A stretch of 64,000 nucleotides of DNA from Volvox africanus. Lineage: Eukaryota; Chlorophyta; Chlorophyceae; Chlamydomonadales; Volvocaceae. The notes under the pieces are model-generated. The model was not told where the DNA came from, ran no database searches, and saw only the letters and a list, made by a program, of their open reading frames with translations. Of this stretch, positions 43,901 to 54,385 are shown piece after piece (the first letter of the stretch is position 1; every line of letters begins with the position of its first letter). The stretch is from NCBI GenBank assembly GCA_030268105.1, contig BSDZ01000003.1, forward strand, positions 4,945,001 to 5,009,000, given 5' to 3'. The translations under genes and the position numbers were made by a program.

Positions 43901-46880
43901 CCGCATCTGTCAGTTGGTAGTTACGGCATGGGTTTTGTGAGTTGTGAGTTGTGAGTTGTTCAGTCCTCCTGTTGGGGTGGTTGGGATCCTCACTGCCCTC
44001 GGGAGTGCTTACCGCTATTCACCTGGGCGCTGGCCCGAGAGTTCGTTTCATAGTGATAACAGAGTATACAACCGAATGTTATAACCGAATGAAATAACCG
44101 GAGCGGTTAGCAAGCAGACGTTTCACGTGACACGGTTTCTTACTGCACGTGTACAGCGGCAGTATGTAATATGCGTCTAGGCGAGGCCCCCCTGCATCAT
44201 CTTTTAACTGCTGGATCTGCAGACCCCGAAACCTGTGTGTGTCCTTTGACCACCGAGGTACGGGTGGGTGGGAAACGATAGGGAGTTCGATCGCCTCTTG
44301 GAAAGGCTAATATCACAGACTTTCAACAGTTTCCAAGCGCTCCTCTCCGCTCCTCGCCCTCCCTTCCAGAAGCGCCTTTATAGAAGCCTTTAAGAGGTCT
44401 CATTTAACCGCCTTCCTCTTCATCTTTCCCTTCCCAGGTGTATCCTGGGCTCCCGGGCCAGGGGGGTGATGGTCATGAGTGTGGACCACAAAGGTCACGA
44501 TGCCGCGGAACGAGAGCGGGTAGTGCGGGTGAGAGCTGCAGAGGGAGGGAGGGCACACTGGGTTGGCTGTGGGTTCGTATTTCTGGTGTTATTGGATCAA
44601 ATTTTATAAGAACTTGAAATGTTCTCTTTTTGTAACATGTGCTTGAGGCTTATGGGAGTTGGCCCTCCTGGAGTCTTGCGTGCCCTCCCAAACCCTGACC
44701 CGCCCCCCTCGCCTACGTACAACCCTGCCGGCGCCGCTCCACCCGCCAACATTCGGTTCCCTCCTCCCTCTCCCCACAGCCGGCTTTCATTCGGTTGCAT
44801 TCACGCGCTTATCCCTCCCTTCCCCTCCTTTCCCTCCCCCCCCCCTGCGGTCCCCCGGGGAGAAGGCGGGTTGCTGGGTATCTGCCAGCGGGCGTGTGTG
44901 TGGCGAGTTGGACATGTCGCGGGCCCTGGGCGATGCTGACATGAAGCAGGCAGCCGGACTGCCACCCCACCTACAGGCCGTCACAGCTGACCCCACAGTC
45001 ATGCACGTGCGCCTAGCTCCCGACCCACATCATCAACCGACGCACACGCACCAGGGCGAATGCAGCCAGCCGGACTTGCCCGCGCCCAGGCCACCCCTTT
45101 GTGGAGGCGCAGGCGGTGACGGTGGCGGTGGTCGTGGTGGTGGTGGTCCCGGACACGAAGCGCAGCCTGGGCCTGCATCCTCCTTGTACGGCACGGAGGG
45201 CCGGACTGATGCACGGGACGTAGGAGGTGGTTCTGGCAGGCTGGATCAACCTGCGGGTGGAGGAGGGGGGTCCGGGGAGGCGGGTCCCAGCGGCGGTTCA
45301 GCAGGAAGCTGCAGGGCCCGCAGTGCGGCTATGACCGCCGCGGACAGTGGCGAGGGCAGAGGCGGAGGCGGAGGCGGCTGTCAGGGCGACAGTGATGCCG
45401 GTCAAGGTGATGGCGTCGTCGTCCCTGGAGTGGACCCGAATGGCGGCGGCAACAATAGCGGCTGCTATTTGCTGCTGGCCAGTGATGGTCTTTGGAACGT
45501 GCTGGACACTGAGGCGGTGAGTGTCAGTTCTGGGGAGTGCAGCGGGGGGCATCCCGGGGGTAGTGAGGGGGGGTTAGGGGGGGAGGCTACCTGCTCCCTG
45601 CTAACTGCTCATATACCGCTGTAATGAAGTCAGCCATACATGAAATGACCCATATGGGGCCCGGCTGCTGTGCCGATTCCTACATCATCCGTGGCGTTTG
45701 CCGCCTAAGATGATGTCATGATGATATGCTCGCGCCCTTCGAGCCCTGGCATGTCTTGATCTAGTTGTTTACGGAGGGGCCTCATGCGCGTACCTGAGGT
45801 CCTGGAACTCTACAATGTTGTCACGTGCGAATTGTCACGTGAGGCCCTGAATCTCTCCAAGACATGAACCTTTTTAGAGCGTGACCCAGTTCCCTAATGG
45901 TTAGTTGACTTTGGTGAATGTTAATGCCTATGTTAAGGTCGTCGTTATTGCTGTCTGTTTAGGTGCACGAGTTTGTTATGGAGCGGCTGGAGGCGGGTCT
46001 GGAGGCCAACACGATCTGCTCGCAGCTGTGCGTGGAAGCCTGCGTCAGCGAGCGCACGGCATACGACAATGTCACGGTGCTGCTCGTACAAGTGCACGGC
46101 GTGCGGCCAGTTGGTGAGGTGCATGTGGCAACCTCGACGACCCACATTGAAGCGGCGGCGGCAGCGATGTACAGTGCAGCGGTGAAAACGTGCGACGCAG
46201 GGGAGGAGGAGGACCGAGTCATTGTGGAGGTGGAGGTGGGGCCGGTGGATGAGGAGCAGCGATGGGCAGCCGCGGTGGGGGCGGAGGCACAGGCCGAGGT
46301 TGGCAATGATGATATTGAGATGTCTGCGCCTGGCGGTAGTCGCATGGGTTGCGTCGCTGCGCGGAAATGCAGCGTCAGGGCGTCAGGACTGGGGAATGAG
46401 GCGGATGGGGAACTGGAGGAAGGGGAGCCGGAGGAAGGGGAGCAGGCGGACGCAGAGGCGCAGGCTGTGGTGCAGCGGCTAGCAGGCCGGTTGTGGCGCG
46501 AGGTCGCGGCAGCCAGCATCAGGACGATACCTGAGAAAGCTGAGCCACACCAACTTACAGTAGGAAAAGAGCCCGACGAAGGCTTTGGGTCAGGGGCGAA
46601 AGGCAGTGCGGCTGAGGGCAGACTCAGCAGGCGTGCCTGGCGCGAGCGTGAGGGGGTGCCAGAGAACGAGCAGCCTTTGGATCGAATTGGAGATGCGATG
46701 TGTAGCATTTGGGTACCGAAGCCTATGGGCGGGTACTGCTCGGAGGCGAATGCGATGTTCGTAATGGACAGCAAGCGCAACGGTCCGAAAGCCGAGCTGA
46801 CTGGGCGTGGTGCGATGGCTGGCTTAGACGAAAAGCTTTTAGAGCCAAGTCCGATGCAACAAGATGATCGTATTTCATGA
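40944..46880 (+). CDS. PP2C-type (PPM) Ser/Thr protein phosphatase
   Basis: Eight exons: 40944-41441, 41743-41820, 42233-42346, 42914-43323, 43714-43818, 44438-44528, 44863-45516 and 45963-46880; phases agree, 955 aa. PP2C motifs in order: SSRGWRVAMEDTYAAE (Glu193/Asp194), FALYDGHGGAEVARYS (Asp215, Gly216), AIREAPS, GSTASVALV with AGVGDSR, SVDHKGHDAAERERV, GRVCGELDMSRALGDADMK (Asp456), LLLASDGLWNVLD (Asp640) and YDNVTVLLV (Asp685). All metal-binding acidic residues are present, so the enzyme should be active as a Mn/Mg-dependent Ser/Thr phosphatase. The core is interrupted by Gly/Ser-rich insertions (after YDTEP and before the ASDG motif). It is flanked by a disordered N-terminus of about 165 aa and an acidic C-terminal tail of about 260 aa. 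No targeting signal is clear. It ends 155 bp before the IQUB start codon. Confidence 0.94.
41637..41681. repeat. (TG)n/(TATG)n microsatellite
   Basis: TGTATGTATG and TGTGTG units in PP2C intron 1 (41442-41742). Confidence 0.85.
42660..42740. repeat. GGA-rich purine tract in PP2C intron 3
   Basis: GAGGAGGAGG and GGGGAGAGG runs within the intron 42347-42913. It is in frame with no neighbour and non-coding. Confidence 0.8.
43819..44437 (+). other. PP2C intron 5
   Basis: A 619-bp intron from GTGGGAT to TTCCCAG. It holds a GGGAGAGGGGG purine run (about 43830-43862) and three TTGTGAG units near 43937-43958. There is no additional exon that I can support. Confidence 0.6.
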
Positions 46881-46971
46881 ATGAATGCGGATGTGCCGTG
46901 CGAAAGTACGGCCTTAGAAACGGTTGTGTAGACGACATGTTGCAATTATGGTTTCGTCACGTTGGACAACT

Positions 46972-46976
46972 TGTAA
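46972..46976 (+). terminator. PP2C polyadenylation signal
   Basis: TGTAA lies 92 bp past the PP2C stop and only 60 bp before the IQUB start codon, so the poly(A) site of one gene must nearly coincide with the promoter or 5' UTR of the next. Confidence 0.65.
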
Positions 46977-47035
46977 AGCTATAATACGTCTAAACCTGGA
47001 AATCCTGCAAATTTAGGTCTTGCCATAGTGCCATC

Positions 47036-50000
47036 ATGAGCGACCCAGAGGCTGGGCTTAGTGAAGGAGAAGCCGAACAAGCATATGCGGATGCTGATGG
47101 CCAGAATGGTAAGTATAAAATCAACGATAGTTTGGGCAACGGAATGGCCAGTCGCAAATTACCTTGAGGTCTCATTTCGCGTAATTCGTTGGCTCAGAAA
47201 TGCCGTCGCCTTCGGATTTTGATCATGGACTCGACGCAATCAGCGGTGTTGATCCTCTCACTCAGCACGCGGAGGAGGGTTCTAACACGACTCATCCATC
47301 GGAACAACCGGACGTCATCTCGTCCTACACGGGTCGGGAAGAACAATCACAAACTGGCGGCTACGGCGACGAGGTAAGGATTTCTAATTTACGAATACTT
47401 CACACCCTGCCTGGCAATTCGCTCCGGTCCCCCCATCCTCCCCATTCTACCTTACCCACCTTCGTGCACCTTCGTAGGATGGCGACTATTCACACGTGCC
47501 GCAAGTAGACGATGCAGTAGACCCATTCGACGGAGCATCAGCGCGCCCCGAAGCTGTGGATGACGGCTACAGTGGAGCTCCCGAACCCGGGGTGGGTGTT
47601 GCCGCCGGCGCTGATGCTGGAGCTGCGTATGACCAACCCCTCGGGCGTGAAGATCAGCTCGAACCTGGGGACAGAGAGGGCCTGCCGGAACGTGACCCTG
47701 CCGCCGCCAGCGACATACCGCCTGCGGCTTCCACTTCCCGTCCCGCCTCCGGCACGCAGATCTCCTCCGGTCGCCCGGGCTCTGCACGACCGAGCTCTGC
47801 ACGACCTGGGTCCGGTATTGCACGGCATGCCTCCCCTCCCCACAGCCGCCCCATCTCTGCCTCTCTCATCACGCCTGACAGCGTTGGTCTCAACGCGTTC
47901 CAGCAGCCGCTCTCCGCACGTGACTCACGGCCCGGCAGTGCATCCTCTGTGGCGCATCAACCCCTACCGCCGCCGGCGACGGTCGCAATTCAGCCGCCGC
48001 CGCCTCTGGCATTTGGTCCAACCATTCCCGAAGACCGACCGCTGCACCCGGCTATCATTGACCGGTATATCGCACCAGGGCTCAAGGTGCGGCGTGAAGG
48101 AACATAGATACGGAACATAGGCTCCCGAAAAAAGGGGAAAAAACGGAAAAAACGGAGGGAAAAGGGAGGGAGGCTAGGAGGCGAATAACAGCAAGTAAAC
48201 AAACGGTTTGCCCGTCACGCCCGGTTATGGGACTGGCCGGGCATGGGCCCTGGATAAGGCTGCTGTGGGGGGTGCCAGAGTGGATTTCCGAAGGTACTGG
48301 AAAAGGAATTCTTCTTTCGCCTGGAGCTTCGGTCGAACCCCTGGCAAGGTTTTGTGCATCGGTTAGGGAAGCTGCACTAGCGAACATGCAGCAGGGTGAG
48401 ACCGCTACATGCAGTGAGGTGACGTCCCCGTTATGACGTCTTGGTAAGGCAAGGAGCATGAGGACTTGAACCGAGAAACGCACATTTGTGGCTCCCAAAA
48501 CGTGCCTGGATGGAGCAGGGGGACGTCGATGGTGGCTGGGAAGGTAAAATCTGAGTTACGGTCCTTTTGATTTGGGTCCAATGGGTTTGGGTTTAAAATT
48601 GAGCTGGCACGAGCTGCCTCGCCTCGACCTCGTCTTAGTAAGTCCGAGGCATATATTGACCGGTCGGATCTCACGGGACGCATGGAGCCAGCCTGCAGCA
48701 ACCGGAAGCTGCATGTAACCACCGCATGCACTGGCCGTGGCCACACAGCACCTCCACCGGGGACTGCAGCAGCGGTAGCTGAAGGGGGCCGGCTGGTGGT
48801 TCCTGGCTTTAGTAGTGCCGTTTCGGTCCAGCAGCCACAAGCTAGCGTGGAGTGGATCCTGTGCTGGCGCCATTGAGGCATGCCTACACGGGGTCCTGGC
48901 TAGCATACGTGCCTGACCTCCCATGCAAAACTTGAGGCGTCAGAAGGGCACAAGCTGCTGCTTTGGGGGAGGCGCATTGGAGAGAGGATAGGGAGCGGGA
49001 CCGGGTAGTCAAGCAGACGGCGCAGCCAGGGCGAATATGGCGTTTCGACCGCGGTAATGGGGATGCGGGCTGCTAATCGCTAGCTTCGGCCCTTCCGCCT
49101 TCCAATGGTGGTTGGAAGAGCGAAAAAAGGTTGCCTCAGCCAGCGGGTGCAGTAGCACTGAGCCGCAGTATTTGCCAGCTGGGCGGCAGGCAGGAGGTGC
49201 TATTGCAATTGCCACACCGAGGGGTAGCATTGGGGTTTCGTGGTCTATTGTTGGGTGTTTTTATAGTTCGCTCAGGAGGACGAATTGTGGTAGCGCTTGA
49301 AAGATCGTCGCGCTGTCTGGGTTCGCGAAGGGCGTGACAGAAGTGGTTTGCCGAGGGGTCGTGTGACAGGGCCAGCTGCATCCTTATCCCAGCAGGGTGG
49401 GTGATCAGTGGGAGCTAACGCATGTGCCGCTGTCATGGAACAGAATGGTGCCGAAAGGGTAGAGGACGAGTGGGCCGAGCAGTGCCATCTTCAACCACGT
49501 GCCTCCAAAACCAGCCCGAGACCTTATATAATCTGCCGGGTTAATTGACCCCACCGGAATGGGTCGGCGGTTGAGAACCGCTGACCAGCCCCTTGACCTT
49601 CTCAATGCACCCTGATTGTTCCCTTATCAGCCACAAACCCACCAACAATCGCACAATCCCACAATCGCACAATCCCACAATCCCCGCCCAGGTAAAACGC
49701 CCTTCCCTTTGCCTCCGAACCCAGGCCATCGAGGTGGAAATTGAGCAGGGCCCGGGCATGCCCCACCGCATGGTGCGTGTGCTGATGGACCTGACTCAGT
49801 GCGAGACCAAGCCTTACATGGGCGGCTTCCGCAACAAGCGCACAGGGTCGGTGTACCACCACGCTGGAACGCAGACGCCGCGGGCGCCCAAATACAGCGA
49901 GGCGGACCGCAAGCTGAGTCGGGAGACACAGACCGTTAAGGTGAAACAGCACAGCCAGCAGACAGTCCGGGAGCAGGCGACGCAGATGATGCGGCCGGGG

Positions 50001-51774
50001 GTGTTGCTGGATGTGGCGTATGACAGGTGGGTGCACCAAATACGGAATGGGTTTCAGGGTGGGTGATGGGTTTCAGTCATTCAGGGGCCGGAAAGGTGGC
50101 TGGGCGGGGCTGGCTGCACACAGGGTTATTGTTTTTGCTCTTCCCAGGCTTTGCACAATCGAGCAACCGTGCTGTACTGTGCCAGGGATAGCTTACCTTG
50201 CCGGCCATGGCCACTCGTGGCGATACTCAATTTTTCTCACCTCCGATCAGCGCAATTGACGGCGTCTTTCGTGCGGATACGGATGCATGGGAGTCGCTTT
50301 GGGTATGTGACATACATAAACGCAAAGTTCTAGCACCGGCAAGATTGGAGAGACTATCACCGCCGTGGCAATCCACCTGCGTGGATCCGTTGTCCTCACT
50401 TCCAAGGATTGGTACGCGTTTCCCTTTGGCGTTCAACGTCTCGACAGGGAAGTCACTCCGGGCCGCTACCAGACCGCGGACGAGCGCGATGCTATCGTGC
50501 TCGCCGCCACCCGTTGCATCCAGCGCTGGGTGCGAGGCTGGATGGGACGACGCCGCGCCGCGTACCTGCGCCGCAAGAAAGCGGAGCGCGAGGCCTTCTT
50601 GCGCGAACAGGAGCTAGCCGCGCAGACGGAAGCGGAAGAGCATCGGCGGCGCGAGATCCAACGCCGCATGCACCCTCGTACGGCCGCCGACTTCGAGGTG
50701 CTGTACAATGAGCTTGAGGCGTGGAGGTTGCAGGAGACCCGCAAGATCAAGGAGGCGGGGTTGCCCAAGGAACAGGAACAGCAGGTCCTGCAACAACTGC
50801 TGCACAAGGAGACTAAACTGCTGCAGGTGCGGGTCTGCCGTGTGTGTGTATGGGTGTATGGTCAGGGGGCCTCGGGTGTGCATGTGTCAAGACAACGAAA
50901 GGGTGGAACTACCCCGTGATGAAGAGAAGTTCATCCCTAAGACCTTACCGCGGTCTAACACTCCCCCGTCGGTACCCCATACATTAAACAGACGATAGAC
51001 CGGCTTAAGATCAACGCCAACCAAGAGAACAAGGAGTCGCGCATCCAGCACACGCTCAGTGAGATGTCGCGTCCGAAGAAGTTTGCGCTGCGCAACGGTG
51101 GCAAGGTGGACGTGCACACGCCCTTCACAACGCGAGCGAAAGAGTTGCAGCAGCTTTATAACGGTGCGTCCATGTGCCGAGGCGGTGCATGCAGCACCCG
51201 GGCCGGTAGGCCACATCGCCTCCCGAGCAATCATGGATACATCAGGGGGTGGTAAAGCCCGATTGCCGTATATGTAAGATACCATCAGCTCTGCAAAAAC
51301 CTGTCACGCCAAAATGTGAATGTCGTACATACATTATGTGGGACCCGGACTGAAGCCAACCGAAGAAGTCTAAGAACCCACGTTTGTCATTCCCTCCCCG
51401 CGTGCTTCGCTTTCTTTGCACTATCAGGCCTAAACCTGCCGTTGCTCACAGTGGACGAGCGACTGGACGTGCTGCTCCACGTAAAATGGACGGTCAAGGA
51501 GTTTGACTGCGACCTGACGCGTGAGATTGTTGACCTCATTGACCGTGAGGCCGACCTGCTCAACCGCGGCCGCAATCCCAAGGTGCTTGAGGGGCTGCGG
51601 AAGCGGATATCCTCCCTCTTCCTCAACTTCATCGAGACACCCGAGTTTAACCCCGAGGCGTCACGATTCCAGATCGTTCCAATGGATTTCGAAACGTACC
51701 TCTACGAAAAGGTTGGCAAGGCCACTGCCAAGGCCAACACGTCGCTGGGCGCGCGACCAACGATGGTTGTATAG
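47036..51774 (+). CDS. IQUB: IQUB homologue (radial-spoke-associated, FAP253)
   Basis: Seven exons: 47036-47108, 47198-47373, 47478-48086, 49725-50026, 50334-50826, 50992-51163 and 51428-51774; phases agree, 723 aa. The N-terminal third is acidic then Ser/Pro/Arg-rich. From exon 4 the family's signature follows: KPYMGGFRNKRTG, YHHAGTQTP, RETQTVKVKQHSQQTVREQA, GRYQTADERDAIVLAATRCI with an IQ motif (IQRWVRGWMGRRRAAYLRR), RMHPRTAADFEVLYNELEAW, KETKLLQ, HTPFTTRAKELQQLYNG, DERLDVLLHVKWTVKEFDCD, EIVDLIDREADLLNRG, LEGLRKRISSLFLNFIETPE and FNPEASRF. IQUB/FAP253 is an axonemal adapter at the base of radial spoke 1, thought to bind calmodulin-type light chains through its IQ motif. In animals the protein also has an N-terminal ubiquitin-like domain; I cannot find one in these exons or in the 1.6-kb intron 3. 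The gene starts 155 bp after the PP2C stop. Confidence 0.94.
48087..49724 (+). other. IQUB intron 3 (1.6 kb)
   Basis: The intron runs from GTGCGG to GAACCCAG. I searched it for exons of the missing ubiquitin-like domain and found no splice-flanked frame with that fold. Near its 3' end lies a tandem repeat of CAATCGCACAATCCCA (49645-49684). Confidence 0.55.
49645..49684. repeat. 16-bp tandem repeat in IQUB intron 3
   Basis: About two and a half copies of CACAATCGCACAATCC-type units shortly before the exon 4 acceptor. Confidence 0.85.
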
Positions 51775-54385
51775 GCTGGAGAAGGAGGTGCAGCGGCGAA
51801 CTGCGGAGAGTGGTTACCACGGCGGCGGCGACCAGGGCCCGCTGAGGAAGGGAAAGAAAGGTTGACAGGGGGACGTGGGTGGCGATACGACGAGGGACCC
51901 TGCTTTCGTCGAGCTGGTCATTCAGATTCTGCTTGGTGTAGTGTAGAGTGAAGGCGGAAGGTAGGGAGAAAGTGGTGGAGCTTCTGTAGCGGCGGACCGA
52001 TACAGCCCCACACGGAGGTTGCCTGATAGGCGAGGTAAGGCGCAATGCAATCGGGCGCGACCTGAAATGCTGTAGACAGGTATCTGGGTGCGGACGCGCG
52101 TGGCGATACAGCAGGGCGACCCCTGCGTCCCCACAGGTGACGGGTCCCCTCATCCATCCTTCTCGTGGGCATGCGCGCCTGCGTGCAATACATTTATCAA
52201 CCAACCGACTGGTCGTCAAACGCTTTTTGTACATTCTGAAGTCGGGCACGGTGGTTGTGACTTGTCCTCGAAATGTGATATGCATATGTGACCTTTGGCG
52301 GACCTCTGTCCATATCATTTCGCCTAGCCGGAAGGCTTTGTTACTCGGAGGAGGGAGGTGGTTCGTCAACGTCGCGTGAGTCCAGGAGGGGGACGATGAG
52401 TTATGGTCGCGCCATGTGTGCACGCCCAGCGGGAGTAGTCGGGGCAGGATGTTGCAGGGTTACGACTGTGCATATCAGGAGGCATGTTTGTGCTTATAAA
52501 TACGGCCAGGCATGTGTTAGTTCGATGGCGCGTAGGGTGATGGCCCTTGGCCGTCGCTACTGCTGCGACATTGTTGAGGCGCGGAGCTTCAATGACGAGT
52601 CCATCAGCTCTCGCAAAAACAGTGTACCGTTCGATAATTGGCATGGGAGAGGCTCGGTGCCCGGGGTTTCTGTGATATGTGGAGCGGCATACCACCGCAT
52701 GCCTGTCAACAAGCCAACTCCTGATGCCGTCCGGAGGCACGATTATGCAACCTATCGGCACTTTGTCCCGGTGACTAGCACGGTTTGCTATATCTGAGGA
52801 TCATGCCAAGTAATGGATAAAATGCCTTAAATGGATGGAGCTTCGGCCTGCGGGCTGGCTGCGGTATGTTCACAGAGGCGAGAAGCAAACCAAATAGAAT
52901 ATAATTTGGCTCCCTGACCCCATTCCTTGCAGCGTCTAATGCTGCTGGGGTCCTACCCTCGCCCTGCCACTTCGTGCCTCTCATCACCGCTGCCCTCCAC
53001 TTGCTATCCGTCATTTGCTCGTTCGTAGCTACCACCACCACCGAAGCCCCCCCCAAAAGCCGAGCTGTGCTAACCGCTCGAAGGTCGCACCAAAGGGGCT
53101 GCACGACTGAAGCCAGCATAACAATACGCTGCCCTGTTAATCATTTGAGCCAGCCGCATAGGAAACGACTGATCCATCCATGCTATTTTAATCCCCGCCC
53201 AGTCAGCAATTTGCTCACACCCGACAAGAGGAGGACGATACGGCAGAAGCAGCCGCCTACGGTCATCATTTTTGCAGAGGTTATGTGGGACCCATCAATG
53301 AGTGGCGACAGACTGTAGCGCCAACGCTTGATACATACCATAGGGTCCAGAGCACTGAACTCGAGCCAGCAGGTCTCAAGCTTACGATGCCGACGTGCCG
53401 CGCACTGGGAATAACCGGTAAGCTGCATACCCCTGGTACTGAAAGCCTTAGGGAAGCCCCTAGGGCTCGCTTGCCATTCTGCATCCAATTGTGCTCGACC
53501 CCACGAACAGGACGTCGAAATCAGACGGATGCAGATCCGACGGGAGCCGAATTGATGAGCGTATGCTTCATTACGCCCGAACGACAGATTCTTTTTGAAA
53601 ACACCAGTTTCTCCTACTCTCGCCGGTACGGAAGCAGGCAAAAGACGCTGTCAGTCTCAGGATTGGCCACCCGTAACGGTCAGCCTATAACGAACCCTAT
53701 GCACAAGACCCGACCAGGACTCGTAAATGATGCGAGAAGTCCGCAGAGGACATCCCAAACGTCACAATAAAAAAGATGTGGCGCGCTTACCTCACCATTT
53801 GTGGGGCAGTCAGCGCATCCCCACATCCCTGGCAGCCCTGCCGCACAAGCATACTGACAATCTTAGAGCCCCCTACCTAACTGGCCGCAGCACTCACCGT
53901 GCGTCCCCAGAGCAGTGCGGCAAGCGCATGGCCTCTTGGGATAAATGTTCTTCTGTACAAGCCGGTCCTGCCACTAGCCTTCAACATACCTTTTTTGCGT
54001 CCCACTAGCGGAACCCGATACACAATTCGTTTCTTTGGCCCCAGCCAGACAGCACCCTCCCCAAGCCGTACTTTACTACGTGGAATCGATCGCCTGAACT
54101 ACATTCCTCCGTGAAGTGAAAACCACGCATAGTCGCCGTAATTGCATAGCGATATAAAGGCTGCAGCCCGGCACCAGGTATTGAAGCAGCAACAGCAGGT
54201 CATGCGGGTATGCTCCTGCGTTCATCCCACCGTAAGATAGGCGCAGATGCGCGGGCTCCGAGCCTATTGGTTGACGCCCACGCGGGCGTGATCTGGTTGA
54301 CCGCCGTGCATTGCAGGGCCGCTACCCCATGCCGACTTTACCCTTTCCCGAGCTGACAAAATACTCCTCAATCGGCAGGCTGCGC
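51775..54385. other. Intergenic between IQUB and the tail-anchored protein gene
   Basis: 2.6 kb between convergent genes: IQUB 3' UTR on the left, 3' UTR of the minus-strand gene on the right. Frames of up to 160 codons exist (for example 53285-53770, plus strand), but they show no known domain and no consistent splice partners, so I call no gene. Confidence 0.5.

Noticed and set aside
45959..46945. 328-codon minus-strand frame opposite the last PP2C exon
   Set aside because: It is antisense to a GC-rich coding exon whose plus frame has the YDNVTVLLV metal-site motif.
49640..49690. Short regular repeats considered as a CRISPR array
   Set aside because: The units are contiguous without unique spacers and lie in an intron of a eukaryotic gene; this is a simple tandem repeat.
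51647..52423. 258-codon minus-strand frame over the IQUB end and 3' flank
   Set aside because: It overlaps the well-supported last IQUB exon on the opposite strand and shows no domain.
53285..53770. 161-codon plus-strand frame between IQUB and the tail-anchored gene
   Set aside because: It has no recognisable domain, no low-ambiguity start and no conserved motif; it is probably chance in a 2.6-kb gap.
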